Below are positions 1-9,855 of a stretch of DNA of 64,000 bases, piece after piece (the first letter of the stretch is position 1; each line of letters opens with the position of its first letter). Position numbers and translations under genes: made by a program. The stretch is taken from NCBI GenBank assembly GCA_025602905.1, contig JAHLKI010000003.1, forward strand, positions 992,001 through 1,056,000. Direction: 5' to 3'. The DNA comes from Phlyctochytrium arcticum (lineage: Eukaryota; Chytridiomycota; Chytridiomycetes; Chytridiales; Chytridiaceae). The notes beneath the pieces were generated by a model. It made no database searches. It had not been told where the DNA came from and worked only from the letters and a program-made list of their open reading frames with translations.

Positions 1-975
1 ATTGTGGGGGCTGCAACGGAGGAAGCATTCCGCATTGAATGGGCAAGATTTCTAACAACTTGGGAGGAGATCCCCAGAATCACATCGTACATCACCGAGG
101 AATAGGTCGGACCGTACAAGGAACGATTTATCACTTGCTGGACGAACGTAGTTCCGCATTTAGGCAATTTGAACACCTCCAGAGTAGAAGGTGCCCATCA
201 CATGCTTAAATCCTATGTTCCCACTTCAACCAAAACTCTACTCGAGGTAGTTCGAGCCGTGGAACGATGCCTCACCAACCGAGATGACGAGCTGGAGAAG
301 TCATTGACAAAAAATCAAACCACAATCTACCCATCCACAAACCATCCGATTTTTGACTCTGTAGGGATGATGGTCTCAACGTTTGCCCTCGATCTCGCTG
401 CTGAGGGAGTGGCTGACTGTATGATGCCATGTGGACAGAGACCAGCTGCCGAATGCTCCCAGACGTTTGCGGTATGGAAGGGTGTTCCGTGCAGGCATCA
501 TATGATGCGTTTGCTGATCAGCGGAGGGGTCCTTGCCGTCAACAATTTCCATGAACATTGGCGGCTGAAAAGGTTACTGCCAATTGTGGAAGAATTCCAT
601 GCAGTTACTGGCATTGAGCTGGAGGAGACACAGGAGGAGAGCGCTGAAGATCGCAATGGCCAAGCAGACCTTGGAGCGCCACCCTTGTGGTCTGCATTGA
701 GCCAATCTCAGCAAGCGGAGATCCTGGAGTTACTCGCCCGTCCTGTCAGCGATCCAGTAGTGCGACGAACAAAGGGCCGACCCCAAGGGGCAAAAGGCAA
801 GAAACACAGTAAGGCGGCGACGAGTATGCAGCGGGACCCCTCGCTTTTTGAGCACGCCGCACGTCCCAAAATCAATTGTAGTGCGTGCAAAGCGGCCGGC
901 CGGCCATCCGAGGGTCATAGGAAGAACAGCCCGAAGTGCCCGAGCCTTGCTGGACCGTCGTGCTCCACATTCTAG
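1..975 (+). pseudogene. MULE transposase, C-terminal fragment
   Basis: The reading frame is open from base 1 except for a TAG at 103-105, and it ends at the TAG at 973-975. The sequence TSRVEGAHHMLK just after the start of the open part matches the third catalytic block (the glutamate) of Mutator-like (MULE) transposases. About 110 codons further on is a SWIM-like zinc motif (ECSQ...VPCRHH), but the first cysteine of the usual CxC pair is not there. The tail is basic and ends in a zinc-knuckle-like stretch (CSACKAAGRPSEGH). By comparison with related MULEs, the TAG stands where a tryptophan before PYKE is expected, which fits TGG to TAG. The N-terminal half lies outside the window, so I cannot say whether the element is complete upstream. 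I treat it as a broken copy. Confidence 0.75.
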
Positions 976-1942
976 TGTATTTATTGTGTGTAAATTTTGT
1001 GTTGTGTTTTAGTTTTGTTTTCCTCAATTAAATCCCTTTTTGTACAAATTTTATCCTTTTTGGGGGGGCGTCGCTGTAACTTTTCCACCCCAGGCGTCGC
1101 GCTAGGACTTCCCTTTTTTTACACTCTGGACAAAAAGCGAGAACTTATTAAGATGCACCGCAAAGGTCGGTCAAAGGCCAGTACAGCAAGAGAATTTCTG
1201 CATGCCCAGCTGTAACGAGTTTGAAAGCTCCAATTTTTCCGATGAAGCTTTGTGCAAATGGCAAAAAACGGTCGCCAATTGTCTCTCTGACACTACCAAA
1301 GGTTATGTGAACGCTGGGTAAATGCCTTCTCCACACCAGTGCGGTTGAGAATACAAACTCCGGACTGCGATTTCTGACAGTGCGGACCGTACGTCATGAT
1401 GTAGGCATGCGCATCTTGTATTCATATATTGTCAAAGTGAGTATTTTTTCCGTTATCACTACTCATTTTCCTTGGCCGTTCCAGGAAAATTTCAACGCAG
1501 GATGTCGTTTTGGCCGGTGGCCCAACCTTTTTCAGATGCATGCCCTTACCCTGATAAAGTTGATACTATTGACAGCAGGTATGATTCCCGAAACCAGTCA
1601 GACAGCATTCGCGAGACAGCTCCTGGTCGATATTAGGGTATGGATGCCAGAAGATGACGATGACAAACTGGTCGCAGAAGACGCCAAAGTGTTTCTTGGG
1701 TCTGAGTGGCAATGTTATAATTCTCTTGCCAACCCCCCAATCAACCTCACCAATGACCCCACCGCCAACTCCACTAACACCCCCACTACCACCAGTAATC
1801 CCACAGCCAACTCCACTAACAATCCCATCTCCAACCCCCCTTCCAATGTTGTCTTGAATGGCTCGCAGAAGTAGCAATCTGTGGACCAAGAAACTATTAC
1901 ATCCCTCTTCCAACCTACTAGCTCCCATGCAGCCTCATTCAA
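976..1942. other. Region without a supported gene
   Basis: The stretch after the MULE tail is AT-rich, then becomes Asn/Thr/Pro-codon rich around 1740-1850, where CCAACTCCACTAAC-type units recur. A 164-codon frame crosses it, but it has low complexity and no recognisable domain. I do not call it a gene. A terminal inverted repeat of the MULE could lie here, but its partner would be outside the window. Confidence 0.4.
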
Positions 1943-2528
1943 GTGCCCCCCCCCTTGACGATCGCCCAATTCATGGACTTCCTGGGAATCCACTCGACGG
2001 ACATCACCCGCAACACAATGAGTGCAGAGGAACGTCGCCTCCTGATCAAGGTGATGACCTTACAAGAGACGGTTGACCGCGAGGGGGACGCGGATATCAA
2101 AAATTGCCCCCTGGTCTTGACCATATTGTACAATGCATCAGTACATGCATTAGGGGAAGCAGCGGTGAACCTCAAAATTGGCTAAAAGACATTTTCTGTC
2201 ATCAAGGAAAAGTGGATCCGCAAAGCCCGGAAAGGCAAAACTCCGGCGTCTGGTCAGTTGGACCACGGTTCATTGACAGTTTTGAACGTCAACAAAGTTC
2301 ATGACACAAGTTTTCAACGCGCTGGTCAACTCCAAGTTTGACAAAAAAAAGAAAACATTTGTAAAGATGTTATCATTGGCATCCCACTTGACTCCGTTAT
2401 TCAGAGCCTGCACAGATGAGGATATTATTGCGCATTGGAAAGCTCTGCAACGGCGGAGATCCATGCAAATAAAGAAAGCGAAGGTACGGGCACAGTGTAC
2501 ATTATTTGCCACAGCTTTACAAAACTGA
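1943..2528 (+). pseudogene. Possible decayed coding remnant, unrecognised
   Basis: A frame from 1943 reads like a real protein (MSAEERRLLIKVMTLQ and following). It meets a TAA near 2185 and stays open for about 50 more codons, and a second frame, from 2301, continues with a basic, helix-like stretch ending at 2528. No domain was recognised. It could be an old gene with a lost frame or an intron I cannot place, or chance. It lies just outside the gypsy element, so it may be part of the sequence into which that element inserted. Confidence 0.3.
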
Positions 2529-2758
2529 TTGGACAGTGGATCTTTGTAGAAACTACAGCTGCTTCAGGGTGCATCCTCTCAGCAATCTCAGCAATTAGAA
2601 GAGGAAGAAATCACCTCGGACTCTGATTTTGTTTCGGATGCAGAACTAAACTCTCCTACCATCACTACACCAAAAATAGCAATTAGTCTGGGTTGCCAAA
2701 TAGTCTTGGTCAGCCTTGGTGGTTGGAACCAGGATGGAACACTTGTGGCGCAGCATAC

Positions 2759-2866
2759 TGAGAAAGCAAAGGAAATGTATTTTCTATGGTTCAAGTCTTA
2801 CTACAGGTAAGCGGCTAATCTACGGACGTGATACTATAGCAACAATAACCCTAAACGGCATTCTCA
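2759..2866 (-). repeat. 3' LTR of the gypsy element
   Basis: This 108-base repeat has TG...CA ends (TGAGA/TCTCA). It differs from the copy at 17326-17433 at one position only (CTACGG here, CTATGG there). On the minus strand it is the downstream LTR, directly preceded by a polypurine tract. At 108 bases it is short for an LTR. Confidence 0.9.
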
Positions 2867-2877
2867 TCCCCCCACCT
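2867..2877 (-). promoter_or_regulatory. Polypurine tract of the gypsy element
   Basis: On the minus strand this reads AGGTGGGGGGA and touches the TGAGA end of the 3' LTR, the expected place for the plus-strand DNA primer in a Ty3/gypsy element. Confidence 0.75.
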
Positions 2878-2914
2878 AAAGAACTGACGTGGGAAAACTT
2901 TCAATCACTAATTT

Positions 2915-2959
2915 TCAGACAGGAGCAGGGTTCACCGGAGTAGGGATAGCTCTGGTTAG
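2915..2959 (-). pseudogene. Last codons of gypsy pol, cut off by MULE1
   Basis: On the minus strand this stretch encodes LTRAIPTPVNPAPV and a TGA stop (2915-2917). The pol frame at 6213 ends with TYHADFLTR, and the 8-base duplication CTGGTTAG lies at both edges of MULE1. Removing MULE1 and one duplication copy joins FLTR to AIPTPV in frame, so this is the C-terminus of the integrase region of pol. Confidence 0.85.
2952..2959. repeat. Left target-site duplication of MULE1
   Basis: CTGGTTAG immediately precedes the GAGACCGCC end of MULE1 and is repeated exactly at 6205-6212. An 8-base duplication is in the range known for Mutator-like elements. Confidence 0.85.
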
Positions 2960-5900
2960 GAGACCGCCTCGATTGCCTAGTTCTCGTCGCCTAAAATGCC
3001 TAGTTCTCCCACTGGGAGACACGTTTTGGCCTTTTTGGGACAACTTTTTGGTTGGTGTACTCTTTGTGCTCCCAGAGCCTGTAAAACCACGGCTTCGGAC
3101 ACCGTCCTTGGCCATTGGGTTTTAACAACTTTTTCGTTTAACAACTGTTGTTTATACTCATCCAAATCATTGTGCTTTGTTAATGCATGCATCTTGCCGA
3201 CTACTCCCTCCATACAACCTGTTAGATGGGCACATATGCTTGATGCTAGCATTGCATAGTAGAAAGCAACCAATGTAATAATGAAATGCTCAGCAATATA
3301 TTGAGAAAAGCCAAACTAGACAAAAAATGCAAAACCATTGAAATCTAAACAAAGAAACTAGTCTAATGGTCACTGCTACGACTTGTTGGTCTGAAAACAA
3401 AAAGTTAGAAGAGAGATCTTACCACGTCCGAATGCTTGTCCGAGATGTGGCTGAGCACTTCTGGCGACCAAAACTCCGCTCCGGCTGTCCAATTGCCACT
3501 CAGGTTCGCCTGCCCCACATCAACACGACCTGCAAGATGGAAGCCAACAATAACATTCAAGTTGCTGCAAACACTTTGCCCAGTGAAAGGTCAGGATCCG
3601 CCCCCGACGCTGCCAATTCTCGCATGACTGATCCCGACGAAACGATCATTCTTCTTAGCAGTCTTCCAGCTCAAACGAACGACGCCCTCTTAGCAAATGC
3701 CATCATCGCGCAAGCAGCAGCTCGTCATAGTCCTTGGATACCAGAACCTGCACCGGAGCAGGAATTTGCGACAATGGAGAAGGGTATTGACGGCATCCAA
3801 TTGTACGCACTTTCTCAGGGATTCGCGGTAGTAGAGAAGCGAAAGGTTAGCTGGGGTACCCCGAAGATCGTCCAACAAGTCCAATTCTACTATGCTCAAG
3901 GAGGTTCGCCTCCAGCGAATGTGCCGAATTCAAAGAGGAAGTGGGAGAGCAAGAAGGTCGGATGTACCTATAAACTAAGAGTGAATTTAGTAAACGAAGT
4001 CTGGAAAATTGCCAAGTTTGGAGGCCAGCATGACCGACACCATAACCACCCAAAGAGGACGACAGCAGAACTCGCCAGTCTTCCTGCAGCGAGACAAACC
4101 ACCCAGAAGCTTGCGGACGGTGTCATCCTCAACAAGATTATCGATATGTACGCTGATGCTCGTACACCGGGAGAGATCGTGCAGTCTTTGGCTGATACAA
4201 ATCAGGATAGACCGATCTTGATTGTTGCCTGCGACGTCACCAATATCATTGCAAGGTTGCAGAAAAGGGAACTAGGCACTATTTCAATGATGGAGGCTCT
4301 CTTGCAGAAAGTTTGGAACACTCACCTCGTGTCAGACTTTACTCTCAAGGACGATCGCACCGTAAAGAGATTGTTCTGGTCGGCCGATGGAAACCCCAAT
4401 GTCGGCAAGTACGCGGATGGCGTCCTGATCGATGCAACGTACCAGACCAACAAATATAAAATGCCTATGATGCATGCCGTTGGGTTCAATGCCACCAATC
4501 ATACTTTCTCCATTGCCTTCGGAATCGTGGAGCAAGAAGAAACAGGCGACTATACCTGGTTTGTAGCCTTGTTGGAAAAGGTGCTGGGCAGAGCCCCTAC
4601 AATCGTTGTAACGGATCAAGAGAAGGCGCTGATTGGTGCGCTAAAAGCCCTTTGGCCTCAAACAAAAAGACTCCTTTGCCAATGGCACATTCTCCTCAAT
4701 ATCAAGTCGAATTGCCACAAATATTTTGACGACGGCGAGGGTGCATATACATGGTTACAGTTCGACAAGGACTGGAAGAACTTGTTGGAGCGGCCGACGG
4801 AATCCTCCTTCACCAAAGCCTGGAACGAGATCAAAAAGAAGGTCAGCCCCGAAACAATCGAATACATTACGGCCAACAAGTTACCTCACAAAGAACACTT
4901 TGCCGCTTTCCACCCCAACCAAGTTCAACATTGCAGGCATACAGAGACGTCAATTTGCGAGAGTCAGCACCGACGCATCAAAGAAAATTTGAAGAATTCT
5001 GTAGGAACTCTTGCCCATACTCACAAAAAGATTTGTTTGACGGTCGCCAGTATGCAAAGAAAATCGGAGACGCGGTACAACAACGAGATCAATGGAATCG
5101 TAACGACTTTCAACTTGATGTTTCTGCCTCTCCAGCAGAGAGTGTCGAGATTCGCGATCAATCTGGCATCCAAGTCGTGGACCAAAGTTACTGAATTGAT
5201 GGACGGCGGTATTGTGGATTGCCGGTGTACCATTCGCAGCGTCTACGGGGGGCCGTGCGGCCACGAGATCATGGAGATTCTTGAGAAAGAAGAAAAGTTG
5301 AGCTACCGCCTGTTTCATAAGCGATGGTACGTGGTTGAGGACCCCCAAGACCTAGTTATCGACCCAGATATTGCGGGTGCGAAGGAACCGGTGCAGAAGC
5401 AAGGAATCGGAAGGGCGCGAAAGAGTTGGAAAGAAGCTCGTATCCACAGTGGCGGTGAAGACCTTGGCATTGATATTGATAGCATATTCATCCCGTCAGA
5501 TGATGAAGGCGAAACGCCGACAGCACCAGAAGATCAGCCCCTTCCCGCTTCTGACTCCGAGTCAGAAGGTGAAATGTTTGACTTCAGCAAAGACGATGAC
5601 GACTACATGGCAGACTTGCTAGCTTTGTGTGCCAGTGTGGAGAACATGGGGGTGCAGGGTGAGGTAGCTGATGGCGAGATTGAGGACGCGTCGGATCTTG
5701 TAACGAAGCCGCCAAAGAAACGTCGCTGCACCGGATGCGGGTCTATCGAGCACCAGTACAATCATGTACTGAAGCAATGCGGAAAGGTTCGCAAGGCTGC
5801 AGGTCGAGGACGGGGAGGCCGCGGAGCAGGGGGTCGTGGTCGTGGTGGTTCTACGCGTGCGTGAAGTCGGTAACAAACATCTCTTGCTATGGCAACCTCC

Positions 5901-6204
5901 GTGTTCTTCTTGTATTTTCAAGCCCCTTATATATGGCCATAGTCGCTCAATCAATATTGTCAGTTTTGTCCAAGTTTGATACAAGATTAGCTTTGAAATT
6001 GAAAGAAGTGATGGAACAAGAAAGTTGTTTAAAGTGCATGAGCATAAACAAAACATCTGTGCAACACTCGGTTGAAGGACTGGGTCCGAAACTGTGGTTT
6101 ATACGAGGTCTTGAAAAAAGTTGTCCCAAAAAGGCTAAAATGCGTCTCCCAGTGGGAGAACTAGGCATTTTAGGCAATGAGAACTAGGCAATCGAGGCGG
6201 TCTC
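2960..6204 (+). mobile_element. MULE1, apparently intact Mutator-like element
   Basis: The element is 3245 bases. Its ends form terminal inverted repeats of about 90 bases (2960-3050 and 6113-6204), starting GAGACCGCCTCGATTGCC, with only a few mismatches. A perfect 8-base duplication flanks it. It contains one long transposase gene with no stop codon or frameshift and 5' and 3' spacers of a few hundred bases. It sits in the end of the gypsy pol gene, so it arrived after that element. It is a plausible autonomous copy. Confidence 0.9.
3366..5864 (+). CDS. MULE1 transposase with SWIM zinc finger
   Basis: This 832-residue protein is an RNase H-fold transposase of the Mutator-like family and should act in the nucleus by cutting at the element ends. 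Residues about 130-230 resemble a FAR1/WRKY-type DNA-binding region (CTYKLRV...HDRHHNHP). The likely catalytic residues are D356 (in LIDATYQTNKY), D417 (in VVTDQEKALIG) and E532 (in CESQHRRIKE). A SWIM finger follows at C619, C621, C631 and H633. The C-terminus has an acidic stretch, a CTGCG...H...C zinc-knuckle-like motif and a Gly/Arg-rich tail. Translation could start at ATG 3366 or at ATG 3537, after which family-like sequence begins; I give the longer form. No frame damage is visible, unlike the other MULEs here. Confidence 0.88.
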   Translation: MVTATTCWSENKKLEERSYHVRMLVRDVAEHFWRPKLRSGCPIATQVRLPHINTTCKMEANNNIQVAANTLPSERSGSAPDAANSRMTDPDETIILLSSLPAQTNDALLANAIIAQAAARHSPWIPEPAPEQEFATMEKGIDGIQLYALSQGFAVVEKRKVSWGTPKIVQQVQFYYAQGGSPPANVPNSKRKWESKKVGCTYKLRVNLVNEVWKIAKFGGQHDRHHNHPKRTTAELASLPAARQTTQKLADGVILNKIIDMYADARTPGEIVQSLADTNQDRPILIVACDVTNIIARLQKRELGTISMMEALLQKVWNTHLVSDFTLKDDRTVKRLFWSADGNPNVGKYADGVLIDATYQTNKYKMPMMHAVGFNATNHTFSIAFGIVEQEETGDYTWFVALLEKVLGRAPTIVVTDQEKALIGALKALWPQTKRLLCQWHILLNIKSNCHKYFDDGEGAYTWLQFDKDWKNLLERPTESSFTKAWNEIKKKVSPETIEYITANKLPHKEHFAAFHPNQVQHCRHTETSICESQHRRIKENLKNSVGTLAHTHKKICLTVASMQRKSETRYNNEINGIVTTFNLMFLPLQQRVSRFAINLASKSWTKVTELMDGGIVDCRCTIRSVYGGPCGHEIMEILEKEEKLSYRLFHKRWYVVEDPQDLVIDPDIAGAKEPVQKQGIGRARKSWKEARIHSGGEDLGIDIDSIFIPSDDEGETPTAPEDQPLPASDSESEGEMFDFSKDDDDYMADLLALCASVENMGVQGEVADGEIEDASDLVTKPPKKRRCTGCGSIEHQYNHVLKQCGKVRKAAGRGRGGRGAGGRGRGGSTRA

Positions 6205-6212
6205 CTGGTTAG
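6205..6212. repeat. Right target-site duplication of MULE1
   Basis: CTGGTTAG directly follows the GGCGGTCTC end of MULE1 and matches 2952-2959 exactly. The gypsy pol frame resumes across it. Confidence 0.85.
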
Positions 6213-7142
6213 GAAGTCCGCGTGATAGGTTGCAGCAATTGGAGTACCGTTCAGTTGAGCTAGTCGGTAGGTGTCAGGGAACGTTCCTTCACCAGCAATG
6301 ATCACTGGGCCAAGACGACGTGCGTTGAACTTGAGGGGTTTCGCAACTGTGAGGTAGACTTTCTCTCCGGTGGCAAATGTGACGGGCTTCGTGGTTTCGT
6401 CAAAAACGGCTTTCCGTTTTGTCATCAGTTGTCCGCGGCGTGTCTGGGCTTCGAAACGATTTTCGAAAAGCTCAATAATAGCATCGATTCGTTCTCGGTT
6501 CATCTGACGGTGGGACGGAAAATCAAGATAAGGGAGTAGGTCGCCAATGATCCGGGGCTGACATCCGTAGGTAAGGTAAAAGGGGCTGAAGCGAGTGGTA
6601 GAGTTGGTGTGGATGCGTATGGCAAAAAGGGCAGGTTGCACAAACAAATCCCACTGTTTGCGGGGATAGTTGAACTCCGAGAGGTACTTTGAAATCACCA
6701 ATACCAGTAATCCATTCAGATTTTCACAGCGGCCGTTAGTTCGGGCATGGTAAGCAGACGTGGTCAGATGTTCCGCGTGCAGTAGTTTGAGGAAGTGTTG
6801 AGTTACTTTGCCAGTGAAATTTGTCCCTAAATCCGAGAGATCTTCGGCAGGCATCCCAAACTGGCAATAGATCTGAGAGTAAATGTTGTCGGCGGTGACA
6901 TAGGCTGAGGCTTCTTTGCATGGAACTGCTAACGGCCAGTCTGTATTGTGATCTAACGTTGTCCAAATCCACCGATTGCAGCGAGGTGTTTCTGGCAGGA
7001 GGCCAATGTAGTCCATAGCCCATTGGGAAATGGTTGATGGGCAGGGGGGAGCGGGTGCATTGGAGCGCGGGGGTTTGGGAATCACGACCTCTGTTGTGCA
7101 ATTGACATTGCTCGCAGAAACGTGTGACATGACACAAGTCAT
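6213..7142 (-). pseudogene. Gypsy integrase core and C-terminal region
   Basis: The frame carries the retroviral-type integrase core: D in WAMDYIGLLP, D in DLSDLGTNF and E in NGRCENLNG form the DDE triad. The SAYHARTNG block, normally SAYHPQTNG, and a C-terminal region ending TYHADFLTR follow. It continues the RNase H and integrase zinc-finger frame through a one-base frameshift at about 7090. Downstream it is cut by MULE1, and its last codons are at 2915-2959. Confidence 0.85.
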
Positions 7143-8001
7143 TCAGTCGGGTTGGCCACCAGACGCGTTTTTGTACTAGTTCACGTATACCAGAGTCGCC
7201 AAAGTGACCAAGTTGACGGTGCAGTTGTATCAGTGTGTCGGGTCGGCTAGTAAGCGGGACATACGGTACGTTGTCATAAAGTAGGTTTTTGTCGACATCA
7301 AGCGAGAAGTGAGGTAGATTTTTGCGAATTTGGTAACGGATGTGTTTGTCAAGATTCATTGCGTTGAGAGCGGTGAGGGCGCGAGCGCGGTCGCCGTCGA
7401 ACGTGTCTAATAAATGTTGTGCAATCTCATGCCAGTCATTTTTCCAATTAACTCTTGGGGCTGGGTTTTTGTCAATGGCTAGTAATTTGCTCTGCTGAAA
7501 TGTTAAATTCGTGATGTTGGCGGTACCTAATGCCTCAGCAATCTCGTCGCTTTCGTTTTGGCGTTCGCCTTCACGGGTTTCGGTCAGTAAGCGTGAGAGT
7601 GCATCCGCAACGACATGCTGTGATCCTTTTCGGTACTGAATTGAAAAGTCGAATTGAGTCAAGTCCATCACCCAACGGGCCAAACGATGGGAAGGCGTTT
7701 TTTGGGACAAAAGATGCTCCAACGTTTTGTGGTCTGAACGAACAATGAAGTGAGGTCCCTCCAAATAATGACGCCAAACTCCGAGGGCGTGAACAATCGC
7801 TAGTAACTCTTTTTCATGTATGGCATACTTCAACTCGTGACAGTTGAGTTTCCGACTGCGGTAGGCAATAGCCGCTTCGTGTCCGTTAGGTTGAATTTGT
7901 AAAAGAGCTGCGCCGATAGCCACATCAAAGGCATCTGCGTCGAGAATGAAAGGCTTCTGAAAATAGGGGTGAGCTAAGACGGGTGCGCTGGTCAGAGCTT
8001 C
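7090..8001 (-). pseudogene. Gypsy RNase H and integrase zinc-finger region
   Basis: The RNase H domain shows its acidic residues in LDADAFDVAIGAAL, IHEKELLAIV and VRSDHKTLEHLL. The chromatin-side spacer and an HHCC integrase finger (HRQLGHFGDSG...CEQCQLH) follow. The frame joins the reverse transcriptase frame upstream through a TAG at 8002-8004, where related proteins have lysine (LKEALTSAPVL). It leaves frame near 7090, before the integrase core. Confidence 0.85.
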
Positions 8002-8590
8002 CTACAATGCAACGAAAGCTACGTCTTGGGCTGCAGTCCATACAAGGGAGCGTGTTTTTGTTGAACCGTTTTGACAAATTGCATCGAAAAGGGGTGCGGC
8101 GATGGTTGCAAAGTGTTGAATATGCGCATGGAAGTACACCGCTAGTCCGAGGAAAGACTGCAACTGGGCAACGGTTTTGGGGACTGCAAGATTGACAAGA
8201 GCTGAGACTTTCACGGGGTCGGGTCGGAGTCCTTCAGGTGAGAGGATGAACCCCAAGTACTTCAAACGATCTGTTGCCCAAGAGTGTTTCTCGAAACGAA
8301 GGTAAGCCGATGCTGCTGACAGACGCTTGAGCACTTCATCTACATGTTTGGCATGAGAAGCGGCATCGGGGCTAAAGATGAGGATATCATCAAGATAGGC
8401 AAACACGCAGTGTCCAATCAAACCATGAAGTATTTTATTGATGAAACGTTGATACTGGGCTGGTCCATTTGTAAGGCCACACGGGAGTACTAGCCATACA
8501 AACACGCCGAAAGGTGTTGTAAAAGCTGTTTTATTGACTGAATTTTCGTGTAATCTGAGTCGATGAAATGCCTTTTGCTGATCTAGTGCT
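8002..8590 (-). pseudogene. Gypsy reverse transcriptase, palm and thumb
   Basis: This frame contains the catalytic YLDD box (FAYLDDILIFSPD) and the LKYLGFILSPEG and FLGLAVYFHAHI blocks of Ty3/gypsy reverse transcriptase. Upstream, around 8510-8590, the same frame reads ALDQQKAFHRL and NSVNKTAFTTPFGVF, so only a one-base shift separates it from the N-terminal half. It ends at the TAG at 8002-8004. Confidence 0.85.
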
Positions 8591-9382
8591 GAAAGGTCTT
8601 TCGCGCCCTTGAAGAGCTCTCATAATATGATCAATGCGGGGTAAAGGGTACAGGTCACGCACGGTTTTCTTGTTCAGTGCACGATAGTCGATACAAAGAC
8701 GCAGGCCACCTCCAGGTTTCTTCGCAAAAAGGGATGCCAACGCCCAATCGCAATCATCCGGTGCTGGTTGAATGAACCCAGCACGCATACATAAGTCAAG
8801 TTGAATAGCCATTTCTTCATATTCAGCCGGGAAAAACGGGCGTCTGGAAGCCTGCACTGGAACTTCGTCGGTGGTCCTAATTTCTACGCGGAAGGGGTCA
8901 GCGGCAGGGTCGATATTGGAGATGTGGGCGAAATCAGCAAAGAGTGGTTCATATTTTGCAACAATTGGGCGTAGATATTCCGAAAGAAGCGACAGGTCGA
9001 GGGGGGCAGAGTTCAAAGGCGTGCCCATTGCCGATTGTTGGACGGGTTTCTGGATCGCAGAAGGCTGCAGGAGTACAGTGGGCGTGTGCGGGGAAGGTTG
9101 ACGACGTATTTGGGCAGAGAAGCATTGTTCTGGGCTTTTCTGCAAAATCTTGCAAAACTGCTTGGCTGAGATGATATCCGGCATGGTTCGTGTTGCAGAA
9201 GTATCGGAAACATCCGTGCTACAGAAAGATGCGTTACCCACTGTGGGGATGCGAAGTGTGTGGACAGTGCTTGCGTTGGGGGAATTCCAAATCAAAAGGT
9301 CTTTGTCCGGGCGTTTATGAACACTTATTGAATTTCGCTTCGCCCAGTCAAGCCCGAGGATAACATTGGCGTGAGTAAAGGG
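8580..9382 (-). pseudogene. Gypsy protease C-terminus and reverse transcriptase fingers
   Basis: The frame begins at the edge of the Plavaka-like insertion with PFTHANVILGLDWAKRN, the C-terminal block of a retropepsin-like protease. It continues through a linker to the reverse transcriptase fingers: VQASRRPFFPAEYEEM, FAKKPGGGLRLCIDYRALN and LYPLPRID. Then it goes out of frame near 8580. The first half of the protease is at 15460 and above, 6 kb away. Confidence 0.85.
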
Positions 9383-9384
9383 TA
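9383..9384. repeat. TA duplication, left edge of Plavaka-like element
   Basis: TA precedes the CACTCCTAAAC end and is repeated at 15458-15459. Collapsing the two TAs restores the gypsy reading frame without a gap (GTC CTA CCC TTT), which supports a two-base target duplication. Confidence 0.8.
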
Positions 9385-9395
9385 CACTCCTAAAC
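9385..9395 (+). repeat. Left terminal inverted repeat of Plavaka-like element
   Basis: CACTCCTAAAC is matched by its exact reverse complement at 15447-15457. After these 11 bases the two ends diverge in sequence but share the AACATT-type words. Confidence 0.85.
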
Positions 9396-9855
9396 CCCCC
9401 GAATATTGATGCGATATTGTCCGGCCGTAACATTGCCGCAGTATTGATTTCCGTAATCAGGCAACATGAACTCCGACTGTTGAGCGAATGTTGTTTTCAA
9501 GGTTGTCCACATATCATTTCAACATGAGGACAGCATCAGAAGTACAAGATTATTCCAATATGGGTTCCAACATCGTCTCAACATTTAGCGCTTGTTTATC
9601 GTATTAATGTTGACCCGATATTGTGCCAGTGTTGTTTTTCGATCTTGCCAGCATATGCTGTTTCAAGTTTGTTCAATATTTCTGATCGATAGTGCGCCAA
9701 TGATGGACCAACTTAACATTGATTCAACGTTCAATACTTCCTCCAAAAGCGTAAATGGGAGGCGCAAAGGGGATGACATTTTTTCTGTTGCAGTTTCGTG
9801 GTGATCAACTTCAGCGCAAAGTCATACTTTTCTTTGAAATGAACTCATTCCAGCT

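Noticed and set aside
1380..1874. 164-codon plus-strand frame
   Set aside because: Low complexity (Asn, Thr and Pro repeats), no domain, no promoter. The opposite strand is equally open.
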